Shown here one piece after another: positions 1 to 7,204 of a stretch of 16,868 nucleotides of DNA; position 1 is the stretch's first letter, and the number at the start of each line of letters is the position of its first letter. The notes under the pieces are model-generated. The model saw nothing but the letters and a program-made list of their open reading frames with translations, made no database searches and had not been told where the DNA came from. The position numbers were made by a program, and so were the translations under genes. The stretch is from Collinsella sp. (GTDB taxonomy: Bacteria; Actinomycetota; Coriobacteriia; Coriobacteriales; Coriobacteriaceae): the NCBI GenBank assembly GCA_014871605.1, contig WGSQ01000025.1, positions 1 to 16,868 on the forward strand. The letters run 5' to 3'.

Positions 1-980
1 ACGCCCAGGACGTGCTCGACGGCCTCATGGCCACCAAGATTGCCGCCCACGCCGATATCGGTCACCAGCGGCCCGAGCACATAGAACGGGGCGTTGTGGC
101 ACAGGCGCTTCTGCAGTTTCATGTTGGCGGCGATCTCGTCGAGCGCCATGTGGCCCGGACCCTCGACCATAACCTGGACGCCGGCGGCCCATGCGCGCTT
201 GCACAGCTTGCCCAGCTCGATCATCTCGGCGGTCTCGGTGGCGTCGTTGGAGTCGTAGAGGCAGCCCGGGCGACAGGAGTCGCCGAGCGAAATCGTCACG
301 TCGTACTCGTGGCAGATTTCGAGCAGCTCGTCGTAGAACTCATAGAACGGGTTCTCGTTACCGGTGACCTCCATCCAGCCAAACAGCAGCGAGCCGCCGC
401 GGCTCACGATGTTCATGAGGCGGCCGGTCTCCTTAAAGGTCTTTGTGACCGACTTGTTGATGCCGCAGTGGATGGTCATAAAGTCCACGCCGTCCTCGGC
501 GTGCGCGCGCACGACCTCGAACAGGTCGTCCTTGGTAAGCTTGACCAGCGGCTTTTCCATGTAGCCGATGGCGTCGTACATGGGGACGGTACCTACCATG
601 AGCGGCGTCTCGTCGATGAGCTGCTGGCGGAACTGGCGCGTCTTGCCCGAGTTGGAGAGGTCCATGATGGCGTCGGCGCCAAAGTCCTCGGCGATCTTGA
701 CCTTCTTCCATTCCTCGGCGGCATCGGCCTTGTCGCCCGAGATGCCCAAGTTCACGTTGACCTTGGTGGACAGGCCCTCACCGACGCCAAAGGCGCGCAT
801 GCCTTTTTTGATGTGCACGATGTTGGCAGGAATGGCGATGCGGCCGTCGGCCACGCGCTCGCGGATGTACTCGGGGTCGCGATGCTCGCGCTCGGCGACC
901 TCCTTCATCTGCGGTGTGATCTGCCCGGCGCGGGCGAAGTCGATTTGCGTGACGAGCTTGGGCTCGGTCTGTGTGCTCAT
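1..980 (-). CDS. thiC: Phosphomethylpyrimidine synthase ThiC (partial, C-terminus off the left edge)
   Basis: ThiC is a radical-SAM iron-sulfur enzyme that turns aminoimidazole ribotide into HMP phosphate, the pyrimidine half of thiamine. The minus-strand frame opens with ATG at 980 and stays open to the window edge, giving 326 complete codons. The translation is typical ThiC: it starts MSTQTEPKLVTQIDFARAG, then has GRIAIPANIVH, GVGEGLSTKVNVNLGIS, GADAIMDLSNSG, VPMYDAIGY, DFMTIHCG, ISLGDSCRPG and VMVEGPGHM. The short N-terminus fits the compact bacterial form rather than the longer enterobacterial form. The C-terminal cysteine motif that binds the cluster lies outside the window and cannot be checked. 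The start is supported by GGGAG at 989-993, 8 nt upstream, which lies against the 3' side of a TPP riboswitch, so control by thiamine pyrophosphate is likely. Confidence 0.96.
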   Translation of the reverse strand, partial: MSTQTEPKLVTQIDFARAGQITPQMKEVAEREHRDPEYIRERVADGRIAIPANIVHIKKGMRAFGVGEGLSTKVNVNLGISGDKADAAEEWKKVKIAEDFGADAIMDLSNSGKTRQFRQQLIDETPLMVGTVPMYDAIGYMEKPLVKLTKDDLFEVVRAHAEDGVDFMTIHCGINKSVTKTFKETGRLMNIVSRGGSLLFGWMEVTGNENPFYEFYDELLEICHEYDVTISLGDSCRPGCLYDSNDATETAEMIELGKLCKRAWAAGVQVMVEGPGHMALDEIAANMKLQKRLCHNAPFYVLGPLVTDIGVGGNLGGHEAVEHVLG

Positions 981-984
981 TGGC

Positions 985-1079
985 ACGGCTCCCTTCGTTG
1001 GCATTACCCATATCAGGTTTGCGGGTCAGGGCGGGCGCGCCCAATCTCAGCCTGCCGTCTTGTCCTGCAAGCCCCCCGT
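985..1079 (-). promoter_or_regulatory. TPP riboswitch (THI element) upstream of thiC
   Basis: Read on the minus strand, this leader carries the conserved THI-box blocks in order: CTGAGA, then ACCTGATATGGGTAATGCCA, then ACGAAGGGA. The P1 helix can form between ACGG (1076-1079) and CCGT (985-988). The Shine-Dalgarno GGGAG at 989-993 is continuous with the conserved 3' block and touches P1. Ligand binding should therefore mask ribosome access, so translational control is the simplest reading. I see no T-tailed terminator between aptamer and ATG. Confidence 0.95.
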
Positions 1080-1095
1080 TTATGTAATGGGCTCA

Positions 1096-1101
1096 AGTAT
1101 A
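1096..1101 (-). promoter_or_regulatory. Candidate -10 box for thiC
   Basis: Minus-strand TATACT lies 17 nt before the first base of riboswitch helix P1. Transcription would start near 1089, about 10 nt before the aptamer, which is the expected geometry. No good -35 hexamer is visible at normal spacing, so the call rests on the -10 and its position. Confidence 0.4.
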
Positions 1102-1151
1102 GCTCGAATGGGTACGATTGGCCTAACGAGCGTGCCTGTGAGGAGGCGAAC

Positions 1152-1673
1152 ATGGAAGACAAGCATCTATATCGAGAGACGCAATGGGATGTATCGGCCG
1201 AGGAAAGCCGTGCGCACCATGGCCTTGTCGCGATCGGTTTTGCGGTGCTTGCCGTGCTGGTGATTGCCTTTTGTATCTGGACGTTTGGTGGTCGCGGCGG
1301 CGCTGCATGGGAGTTCGAGGCTGATGATAGCCTACCGATTATGACGGTGAGGAGTACTGGCGGTAATGCCAATACGCTCGCCGTTCCGGGCGATTATTGG
1401 TACCCGTGCGATGAGTTTGTGCAGTTGCAGCTGAGTGGTGGGTCTATTCCTGGTGAGGAAATCGAACGCGTGACGTATGATGCGACGTTCAAAACGTTGA
1501 CGGTGAAGCTCAAAGATCAAGGGGATGTGCCCACGACGATGGATATCGCGCTGACGGAATGGCGCCTGGAGCCCCCGTCGGGTGTTGCGGTGTCCGAGGT
1601 CGAGCACGTCAAGATTGTCTATCAGGACGGTTCGACAAACGGGATTGCAAAGGCCGACGGTCTAGCAGAATAG
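1152..1673 (+). CDS. Unknown single-pass membrane protein, 173 aa
   Basis: I do not recognise this family. The ATG at 1152 has a strong AGGAGG (1141-1146) 5 nt upstream, and this decides the start; the frame extends further upstream only as an antisense shadow of thiC. A charged N-terminus of about 23 residues precedes one hydrophobic segment at about residues 24-44 (LVAIGFAVLAVLVIAFCIW), followed by GGRGG and a soluble tail of about 125 residues. The missing signal-peptidase site and the acidic N-terminus fit a membrane anchor with a long exposed domain. The tail has one cysteine (in YWYPCDEF) and a mix of short strand-like segments. The gene is divergent from thiC and shares its 171-bp upstream region, but nothing shows a link to thiamine. 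It ends 30 nt before a large inverted repeat. Confidence 0.8.
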   Translation: MEDKHLYRETQWDVSAEESRAHHGLVAIGFAVLAVLVIAFCIWTFGGRGGAAWEFEADDSLPIMTVRSTGGNANTLAVPGDYWYPCDEFVQLQLSGGSIPGEEIERVTYDATFKTLTVKLKDQGDVPTTMDIALTEWRLEPPSGVAVSEVEHVKIVYQDGSTNGIAKADGLAE

Positions 1674-1703
1674 GTGTCGAGCCTAGCAGCCAATTCATAA
1701 AAG

Positions 1704-1764
1704 TTGCGGTGGAATAGTTCCTGATTGTGCGAAAAAGGCTCAAATAGGAATTATTCCACCGCAA
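1704..1764. repeat. Palindromic repeat copy 1, probable yaaA terminator
   Basis: Two 19-nt arms at 1704-1722 and 1746-1764 are inverted repeats with one mismatch, around a 23-nt loop. The outer part of the arm, TTGCGGTGGAATA, is shared exactly with the element at 2638-2704. On the minus strand the closing arm is followed by CTTTTAT, so it can act as an intrinsic terminator for yaaA, whose stop codon is 44 nt away. On the plus strand it is followed by GTTATATAG, a poorer T tract, so termination of the membrane-protein gene is less certain. Confidence 0.75.
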
Positions 1765-1807
1765 GTTATATAGAGAAGGCTGAGCGGGTCAGTGTTGGGT
1801 GCCGGCT

Positions 1808-2617
1808 CTAGAGCATCTGTTCGTTGATGAACATGAGGGTGCCTAGGTCTGAAAGCTCGGGGATGTGCCGATAGCCGATATTGAATGCGGTAAGTTCGCT
1901 TGCATCCTCGAGCTTGTTTTCTGCCATCCACCGCACCATGGAGCCGCGCGCCTTTTTGCTGGCGGTCGACTGTTGGATGGGCTTCCCGTTGCGGATGCCC
2001 TCGCCAAAGAGGCATGTGACGGCTGTGGCGTCGCCCGCGAGGTGGGGCAGAACGGCTTTGGCATACTCTACGCTGGCGAGGTTGACGATCGTGGTGTTTG
2101 AGCCTGCCGGGGCGATAGCCCGCGCGAGCTTATCGCTCCAAAATGCGTAGAGGTCTCGGGCACCGTCGACGACAAGCTTCGCGCCCATCTCCAGCCGATA
2201 CGGTTCGACGGCATGAAAGGGACGAACGCACCCGTAGAGGCCGGAGAGGATCCACAGATGGTCTTGCAGCCATGCGAGCTGTGCGGAATCCATCACCTCG
2301 GGTGCCATGCTCTGGTATTGAATGCCGTGATAGGACATGACGGCAGGGGAGAGGTGACGGGCGAGTGCGGGATTGTCGAGATCGCTGCTTTTCAGGATGG
2401 GCCCGAACTCATGCAGTGTGTTGAGGCAAGGTCCCAGCAGTTTGTCACTCACGTTCCACAGCGCCTGCAGGCCGCCGCTGCCTTCATTCCGCTCGATATC
2501 TAGCAGTGCGCGGTGGAGGCGAGCCGTCACGCGCACAAAGGGTGGGATGCCCAGGACTTCAAAAGCATCTTGGGCCGCGCGCATCTGCTTGGCGGGCGAA
2601 ATGATGACCTGCAGCAT
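1808..2617 (-). CDS. yaaA: Peroxide stress protein YaaA (UPF0246/DUF328), 269 aa
   Basis: The YaaA family lowers free iron and limits Fenton damage during hydrogen peroxide stress in E. coli; the biochemical activity is not settled. Family blocks seen in order are MLQVIISPAKQM at the N-terminus, SDKLLGPCLN, SYHGIQYQSM, LWILSGLYGCVRPFHAVEPY followed by RLEMG, DLYAFWSDKL, IVNLASVEYAKAV, KKARGSMVRWM and LTAFN. Length is close to the roughly 258 residues of the E. coli protein. The start is ATG at 2617 with GAGGAGAG just upstream (about 2620-2628); the frame continues further up but through the neighbouring palindrome. The upstream gap to the aminopeptidase is 100 bp, almost all of it palindrome copy 2, leaving little room for a separate promoter. 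Copy 1 lies just downstream. Confidence 0.95.
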   Translation of the reverse strand: MLQVIISPAKQMRAAQDAFEVLGIPPFVRVTARLHRALLDIERNEGSGGLQALWNVSDKLLGPCLNTLHEFGPILKSSDLDNPALARHLSPAVMSYHGIQYQSMAPEVMDSAQLAWLQDHLWILSGLYGCVRPFHAVEPYRLEMGAKLVVDGARDLYAFWSDKLARAIAPAGSNTTIVNLASVEYAKAVLPHLAGDATAVTCLFGEGIRNGKPIQQSTASKKARGSMVRWMAENKLEDASELTAFNIGYRHIPELSDLGTLMFINEQML

Positions 2618-2632
2618 GGACTCTCCTCTGCC

Positions 2633-2704
2633 AAAAAAGTTGCGGTGGAATACGGTCTGTTTTGGCCGTTTATGGGCCAGTTTAGTCCGTATTTCACCGC
2701 AACT
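2633..2704 (-). repeat. Palindromic repeat copy 2, probable aminopeptidase terminator
   Basis: Arms of 18 nt at 2638-2655 and 2687-2704 are inverted repeats with one mismatch. A smaller TGGCC/GGCCA hairpin lies inside the 31-nt loop (about 2663-2679). On the minus strand the closing arm runs into six T residues (2633-2638 region), as in an intrinsic terminator, 14 nt after the aminopeptidase stop codon. The outer arm AGTTGCGGTGGAATA is the same as in copy 1, while loop and inner-arm sequences differ. Confidence 0.8.
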
Positions 2705-2717
2705 GATGAAGGGTTGG

Positions 2718-4115
2718 TTAGGCTCGCTCGATGAAGGCCTTGTAACCGCGATATGCCTCGTAGATGTCGGCCTTGTTGGCGACCTCCCACAGGGCGTGCA
2801 TGGACAGGACGGCAACGCCGGAGTCGATGACGTTCATGCCGTACTTGGCCATGATGTAGGCGATGGTGCCGCCGCCACCAGCGTTGACGCGGCCGAGCTC
2901 GCAGGTCTGGAAGTCCACGCCGGCCTCGTCCATGATGTCGCGGACGAGGGCCACATACTCGGCGTCGGCGTCGTTAGAGCCGCCCTTGCCGCGGCTGCCC
3001 GTGTACTTGTTAAAGCACAGGCCGCGACCCATGAAGGCGGCGTTCTTGGTCTCGAACTTGCCGGCATAGCCCGGGTCGAAGCCGGCGGACACGTCGGAGG
3101 AGAGCATACGGCTGCGGGCGAGCGCGCGGCGCAGAGCCAGCGGGCTGTCCTCGCCGGCGAGCATCATGATCTCGGCGACGGTGTTCTCGAAGAAGCGACT
3201 CGTCATGCCGGTGGCACCCACGGAACCGATCTCCTCCTTGTCGACGATGAGCGTGATGCTCGTGCGCTCCACGTTGGCGACGTCGATCTGGGCGAGCATG
3301 GAGGGGTAGGCACAGACGCGGTCGTCGTGGCCATAGCCCAAAATCATGGAGCGGTCGAGGCCCATGTCGCGGGCGGGGCCGGCGGGCACGACCTCGATCT
3401 CGGCGGAGAGGAAGTCCTCCTCCTCGACGTCGTACTGCTCCTTAAGGATGTCCAGGAACATTTGCTTGACGGGCTCCTTGGGGGCGTCCTTGTCGTCCTC
3501 ATCGAACTTGACGGGACGGCCGCCCACGATCACGTCGAGGATCTCGGCGTCGACGGCGTCCTTGGCAGGCTTAGACATCTGCTCGCTCGAGAGATGGATC
3601 AGCAGGTCGGAGATGGTAAAGACCGGGTCGTCGGCCTTGTCGCCGATATTGATGTCGACGGTGGTACCGTCCTTTTTGCAGATGACGCCCACGAGTGCGA
3701 GCGGGGAGGCCACCCAGTGGTAGCTCTTGACGCCGCCGTAGTAGTGCGTGTCGAGATAAGCCATGTCGCCGGCCTCGAAGGCGGGGTTCTGCTTAAGGTC
3801 TAGGCGCGGCGAGTCCACGTGGGCGCCCAGGATGTTAAAGCCCTGCTCGAGCGGGGCGTTGCCCAGGTTGACGAGCATGAGGTCCTTGCCGTGATTGGCG
3901 GCGTACACCTTGTCGCCTGCCTTGAGCTCGCGGCCTTCGGCGATCACGGTCTCCAGGTCGACGTATCCCGCCTCCTCGGCCATCTTGATGCCGGTCTTGA
4001 CGCACAGGCGCTCGGTCTTGTTCTCGCTCAAAAACTGCTTATAGCCGCGGCAAAGCTCCTCGAGCTCCTCGACTTGCTGTGGCGTGTACTTTTTCCATGC
4101 GCAGGGACGCTCCAT
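2718..4115 (-). CDS. M18 family aminopeptidase, 465 aa
   Basis: This is a cytosolic di-zinc aminopeptidase of family M18 (aspartyl aminopeptidase / aminopeptidase I type), which removes N-terminal residues from peptides and forms large tetrahedral assemblies in characterised members. Metal and catalytic motifs are intact: GAHVDSPR (H99, D101), GHDDR (262-266), DKEEIGS (E294, E295), SSDVSAG (D341), GSRGKGGSND and SMHALWEVANK (H440). Length is normal for the bacterial branch. The ATG at 4115 is chosen because AAAGGAG lies 8 nt upstream; longer in-frame starts run into the promoter region. The gene is divergent from polA across 166 bp and is followed by palindrome copy 2. The substrate preference (acidic or neutral residues) cannot be told from sequence, and I leave out a gene symbol because names in this family are inconsistent. 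Confidence 0.95.
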   Translation of the reverse strand: MERPCAWKKYTPQQVEELEELCRGYKQFLSENKTERLCVKTGIKMAEEAGYVDLETVIAEGRELKAGDKVYAANHGKDLMLVNLGNAPLEQGFNILGAHVDSPRLDLKQNPAFEAGDMAYLDTHYYGGVKSYHWVASPLALVGVICKKDGTTVDINIGDKADDPVFTISDLLIHLSSEQMSKPAKDAVDAEILDVIVGGRPVKFDEDDKDAPKEPVKQMFLDILKEQYDVEEEDFLSAEIEVVPAGPARDMGLDRSMILGYGHDDRVCAYPSMLAQIDVANVERTSITLIVDKEEIGSVGATGMTSRFFENTVAEIMMLAGEDSPLALRRALARSRMLSSDVSAGFDPGYAGKFETKNAAFMGRGLCFNKYTGSRGKGGSNDADAEYVALVRDIMDEAGVDFQTCELGRVNAGGGGTIAYIMAKYGMNVIDSGVAVLSMHALWEVANKADIYEAYRGYKAFIERA

Positions 4116-4164
4116 GACGCAGGCTCCTTTCGGATCGATCGTGCTGGTTGATGTACCGTGAGCC

Positions 4165-4173
4165 ATCGTATCA
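4165..4173 (-). promoter_or_regulatory. Candidate extended -10 promoter for the aminopeptidase
   Basis: Minus-strand TGATACGAT matches an extended -10 (TGn followed by TACGAT). Transcription would begin near 4158, giving a leader of about 42 nt before the ATG at 4115. No convincing -35 is present in the very GC-rich upstream sequence, which fits an extended -10 promoter. Confidence 0.4.
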
Positions 4174-4281
4174 CGCGCGGGCCCGCGGCGGCAGGGAAGC
4201 CTGATGTGCGGTGGCCGCGGGGCGGGGAGCGTGTAAACTGGTGTGAGCAAACCGTGCCCAGCCCAAAGCGAGGTATTTAAT

Positions 4282-7032
4282 ATGTCTGACAAGCGCCGCA
4301 CTTTTGCCGTTATCGACGGCAACTCGCTCATGCACCGCGCCTTTCACGCCGTGCCGCCGACCATGAACGCGCCGGACGGTCGCCCCACCAACGCGATCTT
4401 TGGCTTTCTGAACATGTTTCTTAAGATGATTGATGCCTTTAACCCCGACGGTGTGGTCGTGGCGTTTGACAAGGGTAAGCCGCGCGTGCGCATGGAGATG
4501 CTGCCGCAGTATAAGGCGCAACGCCCGCCCATGGACCCCGATCTGCATGCGCAGTTCCCTATGATTAAGGAGCTGCTCACCGCGCTCAACGTGCCGATTC
4601 TGCAGTCCGAGGGCTGGGAAGGCGACGATATCCTGGGAACCATGGCGCGCTTGGGCGAGCAGGCCGGCTGTGACATGCTGCTGGTGACCGGTGATCGCGA
4701 CATGTATCAGCTTGTTACCGAGCACGTCAACGTGGTCTCGACCCGTAAGGGCCTGTCCGACGTAGCGATTATGACGCCCGAGAGCGTGGATGACCTGTAT
4801 CACGGCATTACGCCGGCGCTTGTGTCCGATTTTTACGGTCTGAAGGGCGACACGTCGGATAACATCCCCGGCGTACCGGGCATCGGCCCCAAAAAGGCGA
4901 GTGCGCTCATTGCGAAGTACGGTAGCCTGGACGAAGTCATCGCGCATGCCGACGAGGTCAAGGGCAAGATGGGCGAGAACCTGCGTGCACACATCGATGA
5001 CGCACTACTGAGCCGCAAGGTTGCGACAATTCGCACCGATGCGCCCGTCGAGCTCGACTTTGAGGCGACGTCCTTCCCGGCGTTTTCTGCCGATGAGGTT
5101 TCCGCGGCGCTGGGTACGCTTGGTATCACCGCCATGCAGAACCGTTTCTTGGCGCTGATCGGCGGCGAGAGCGGGGCTGCTGCCGCTGCTAGAACGTTTG
5201 AGATGCCCACGATTGAGCGCACCGCTGCCGGCGATGCCGAGGCGCTTGCTGACGTGGCGTCCGAGGTTTCGCGTGCGATCGAGGCGGGCGAGTGGGTCGC
5301 CGCCGTGGTGGACGATGATAAGGAAGAGGGCGCGCTCTTTGGACTGACGCGCACGCTGTGGTTGGCGACGTCCAAGGGCCTCTTCGCGCTCGAGGAGGGC
5401 GACAGCTGCGCGGCGGCTGAGGTTGAGGGCTTCAACTTCGTCCACGGCGTGATTGCTGGCGTGCTCGCGCGTCTGTTTATGGAGGGTCGCGTGGCGAGCC
5501 CGGATATGAAGGTGCTGTTGCACGAGCTTTCGCCCATCGATTCTTCTGAGCCCGAGCTCATGGATCCGCTGTCCGCTGATTCCACACGCATCTTCGATAC
5601 CGTGGTTGCCGCCTACCTGTTGGACTCCGACCGCTCCGAGTTCGATGAGGCATATCTTGCCGATACGTATCTGCGGATGGCGCTGCCTGCGGCGCGCGGT
5701 GCAGAGGATGCCGGTGAGGACGCTCCGGCGCCCGCCGCTCGCACGGCGGCCTTGACGCTAGCGCTGGTCGCACCGCTGCGCGATCGCATGGCCCGTGAGA
5801 ACGCCGCCAACGTGTTCGACGGTATCGAGATGCCGCTTGTGCCGGTGCTTGCCAAGATGGAGCGCGCGGGCATGCTCGTGGATCCCGATCGGCTGCGCAG
5901 CCTGTCCGAGGGCCTGGCGACCCAGATTACCGAGGTTGAGCGCAGTATTCGCGACCTGGCGGGTGACGAGACCTTTAACATCGGCAGTCCCATGCAGCTG
6001 TCGCACGTGCTCTTTGATGTGATGGGGCTTCCGACCAAGGGCCTCAAGAAGACTAAGCGCGGCTATTATTCGACCAACGCCAAGGTGCTGAGCGACCTTG
6101 CGCGTGACCACGAAATCGTGCGCCTGATTTTGGACTGGCGTGAGAAGTCCAAAATCAAGTCCACCTATCTGGACACGCTGGGCCCGCTGCGCCGTGGTGA
6201 CGGTCGTGTGCACACCACGTACAACCAGACCATCACCGCGACGGGGCGTCTGTCCTCGAGCGACCCGAACCTGCAGAACATCCCGACGCGCTCGGAGCTG
6301 GGTCGTACCGTCAAGACGGCGTTTTCGGCAGGCGAGGGAAGCGTCTTTTTGGCGGTGGACTACTCGCAGATCGAGCTGCGTCTGCTGGCACATCTCTCGG
6401 GTGACGAGCACCTGGTGCGCGCCTTTAACGAGGGCGAGGACTTCCATGCCGAGACGGCGGCGCGCGTGTTTGGTGTGCCGGTGTCCGAGGTAACGCCCGA
6501 CCTGCGCAGTCGCGCCAAGGCCGTGAACTTTGGCATCGTGTATGGCCAGCAGGCCTACGGCCTGTCGCAGTCGCTGCATATCTCGATGGCCGAGGCACGC
6601 GACATGATCGACCGCTACTACGAGGCCTACCCGGGCGTGCGCACGTTCCTCGACAACGTGGTGGCACGCGCCAAGCAGACGGGCTACGCCGAGACCATGT
6701 ACGGCCGCCGTCGTCATATTCCCGAGCTCAAGGCCAAAAACCCGCAACTCCGCGGCTTTGGCGAGCGCACGGCCATGAACCACCCCATGCAGGGAACCGC
6801 AGCAGACATTATCAAGATCGCGATGGCCCGCGTAAGCCGCCGCCTGGAAGAAGAGGGCTTTGCCGCCCACATGATCTTACAGGTGCACGACGAACTGGAC
6901 TTTGAGTGCCCCGTCGACGAAGTCGAGCGCCTCACCGCCATGGTCCGCGACGTCATGGAACACGTAGTAGACCTCCGCGTACCGTTGATCGCCGAAGCCA
7001 GCACCGGCATAACCTGGGCCGACGCGAAATAG
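4282..7032 (+). CDS. polA: DNA polymerase I, 916 aa
   Basis: PolA fills gaps, removes Okazaki RNA primers and works in excision repair. The N-terminal 5'-3' exonuclease is intact: VIDGNSLMHRAFHA (D12), VVAFDKGKPRVR, GWEGDDILG, LLVTGDRDMYQLV and GLKGDTSDNIPGVPGIGPKK. The middle region (about residues 300-500) holds the position of the 3'-5' proofreading domain but lacks the usual DxE motif; the equivalent stretch reads AAVVDDDKEEGALFGL, so proofreading is probably lost. The polymerase domain has TATGRLSSSDPNLQNIP, motif A DYSQIELR (693-700), motif B RSRAKAVNFGIVYGQ (from 742) and motif C QVHDEL (867-872). ATG 4282 has GAGG (4270-4273) 8 nt upstream. A GTG at 4243 would add 13 residues but lacks a ribosome binding site and family similarity. 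Confidence 0.97.
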   Translation: MSDKRRTFAVIDGNSLMHRAFHAVPPTMNAPDGRPTNAIFGFLNMFLKMIDAFNPDGVVVAFDKGKPRVRMEMLPQYKAQRPPMDPDLHAQFPMIKELLTALNVPILQSEGWEGDDILGTMARLGEQAGCDMLLVTGDRDMYQLVTEHVNVVSTRKGLSDVAIMTPESVDDLYHGITPALVSDFYGLKGDTSDNIPGVPGIGPKKASALIAKYGSLDEVIAHADEVKGKMGENLRAHIDDALLSRKVATIRTDAPVELDFEATSFPAFSADEVSAALGTLGITAMQNRFLALIGGESGAAAAARTFEMPTIERTAAGDAEALADVASEVSRAIEAGEWVAAVVDDDKEEGALFGLTRTLWLATSKGLFALEEGDSCAAAEVEGFNFVHGVIAGVLARLFMEGRVASPDMKVLLHELSPIDSSEPELMDPLSADSTRIFDTVVAAYLLDSDRSEFDEAYLADTYLRMALPAARGAEDAGEDAPAPAARTAALTLALVAPLRDRMARENAANVFDGIEMPLVPVLAKMERAGMLVDPDRLRSLSEGLATQITEVERSIRDLAGDETFNIGSPMQLSHVLFDVMGLPTKGLKKTKRGYYSTNAKVLSDLARDHEIVRLILDWREKSKIKSTYLDTLGPLRRGDGRVHTTYNQTITATGRLSSSDPNLQNIPTRSELGRTVKTAFSAGEGSVFLAVDYSQIELRLLAHLSGDEHLVRAFNEGEDFHAETAARVFGVPVSEVTPDLRSRAKAVNFGIVYGQQAYGLSQSLHISMAEARDMIDRYYEAYPGVRTFLDNVVARAKQTGYAETMYGRRRHIPELKAKNPQLRGFGERTAMNHPMQGTAADIIKIAMARVSRRLEEEGFAAHMILQVHDELDFECPVDEVERLTAMVRDVMEHVVDLRVPLIAEASTGITWADAK

Positions 7033-7089
7033 GGAAGCACTCCGTAAGGCAAGCTCGCCCAAGACGCAAGCCCCCACATACTTAAGATT

Positions 7090-7120
7090 TGGGACAAACA
7101 CTACTGATTAATTTGTCCCA
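7090..7120. repeat. Inverted repeat TGGGACAAA / TTTGTCCCA
   Basis: Perfect 9-nt arms (7090-7098 and 7112-7120) surround a 13-nt AT-rich spacer. Neither strand has a T tract after the stem, so it is a poor intrinsic terminator and may be an operator-like dyad or a dispersed repeat. Confidence 0.55.
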
Positions 7121-7132
7121 CAGTAACCAAAA

Positions 7133-7169
7133 CAGAGGGGAGCCCCTTCCAACAAGGAGCTCCCCTCTG
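7133..7169. terminator. Strong hairpin downstream of polA
   Basis: Arms of 16 nt (7133-7148 and 7154-7169) pair with one mismatch around a 5-nt loop, built on CAGAGGGGAGC / GCTCCCCTCTG. On the plus strand it is followed by CTCAAATCATTT, on the minus strand by TTTTGG. It may stop transcription from either side, with the minus direction having the better T run. Confidence 0.65.
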
Positions 7170-7204
7170 CTCAAATCATTTCAGCTAAGTATCTAGACAC
7201 TCAA

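Noticed and set aside
2373..3803. 476-codon plus-strand ORF across yaaA and the aminopeptidase
   Set aside because: It spans two well-supported minus-strand genes and the palindrome between them, and its translation is low complexity.
5758..6870. 370-codon minus-strand ORF inside polA
   Set aside because: Antisense shadow of the polymerase domain, which carries all conserved motifs on the plus strand.
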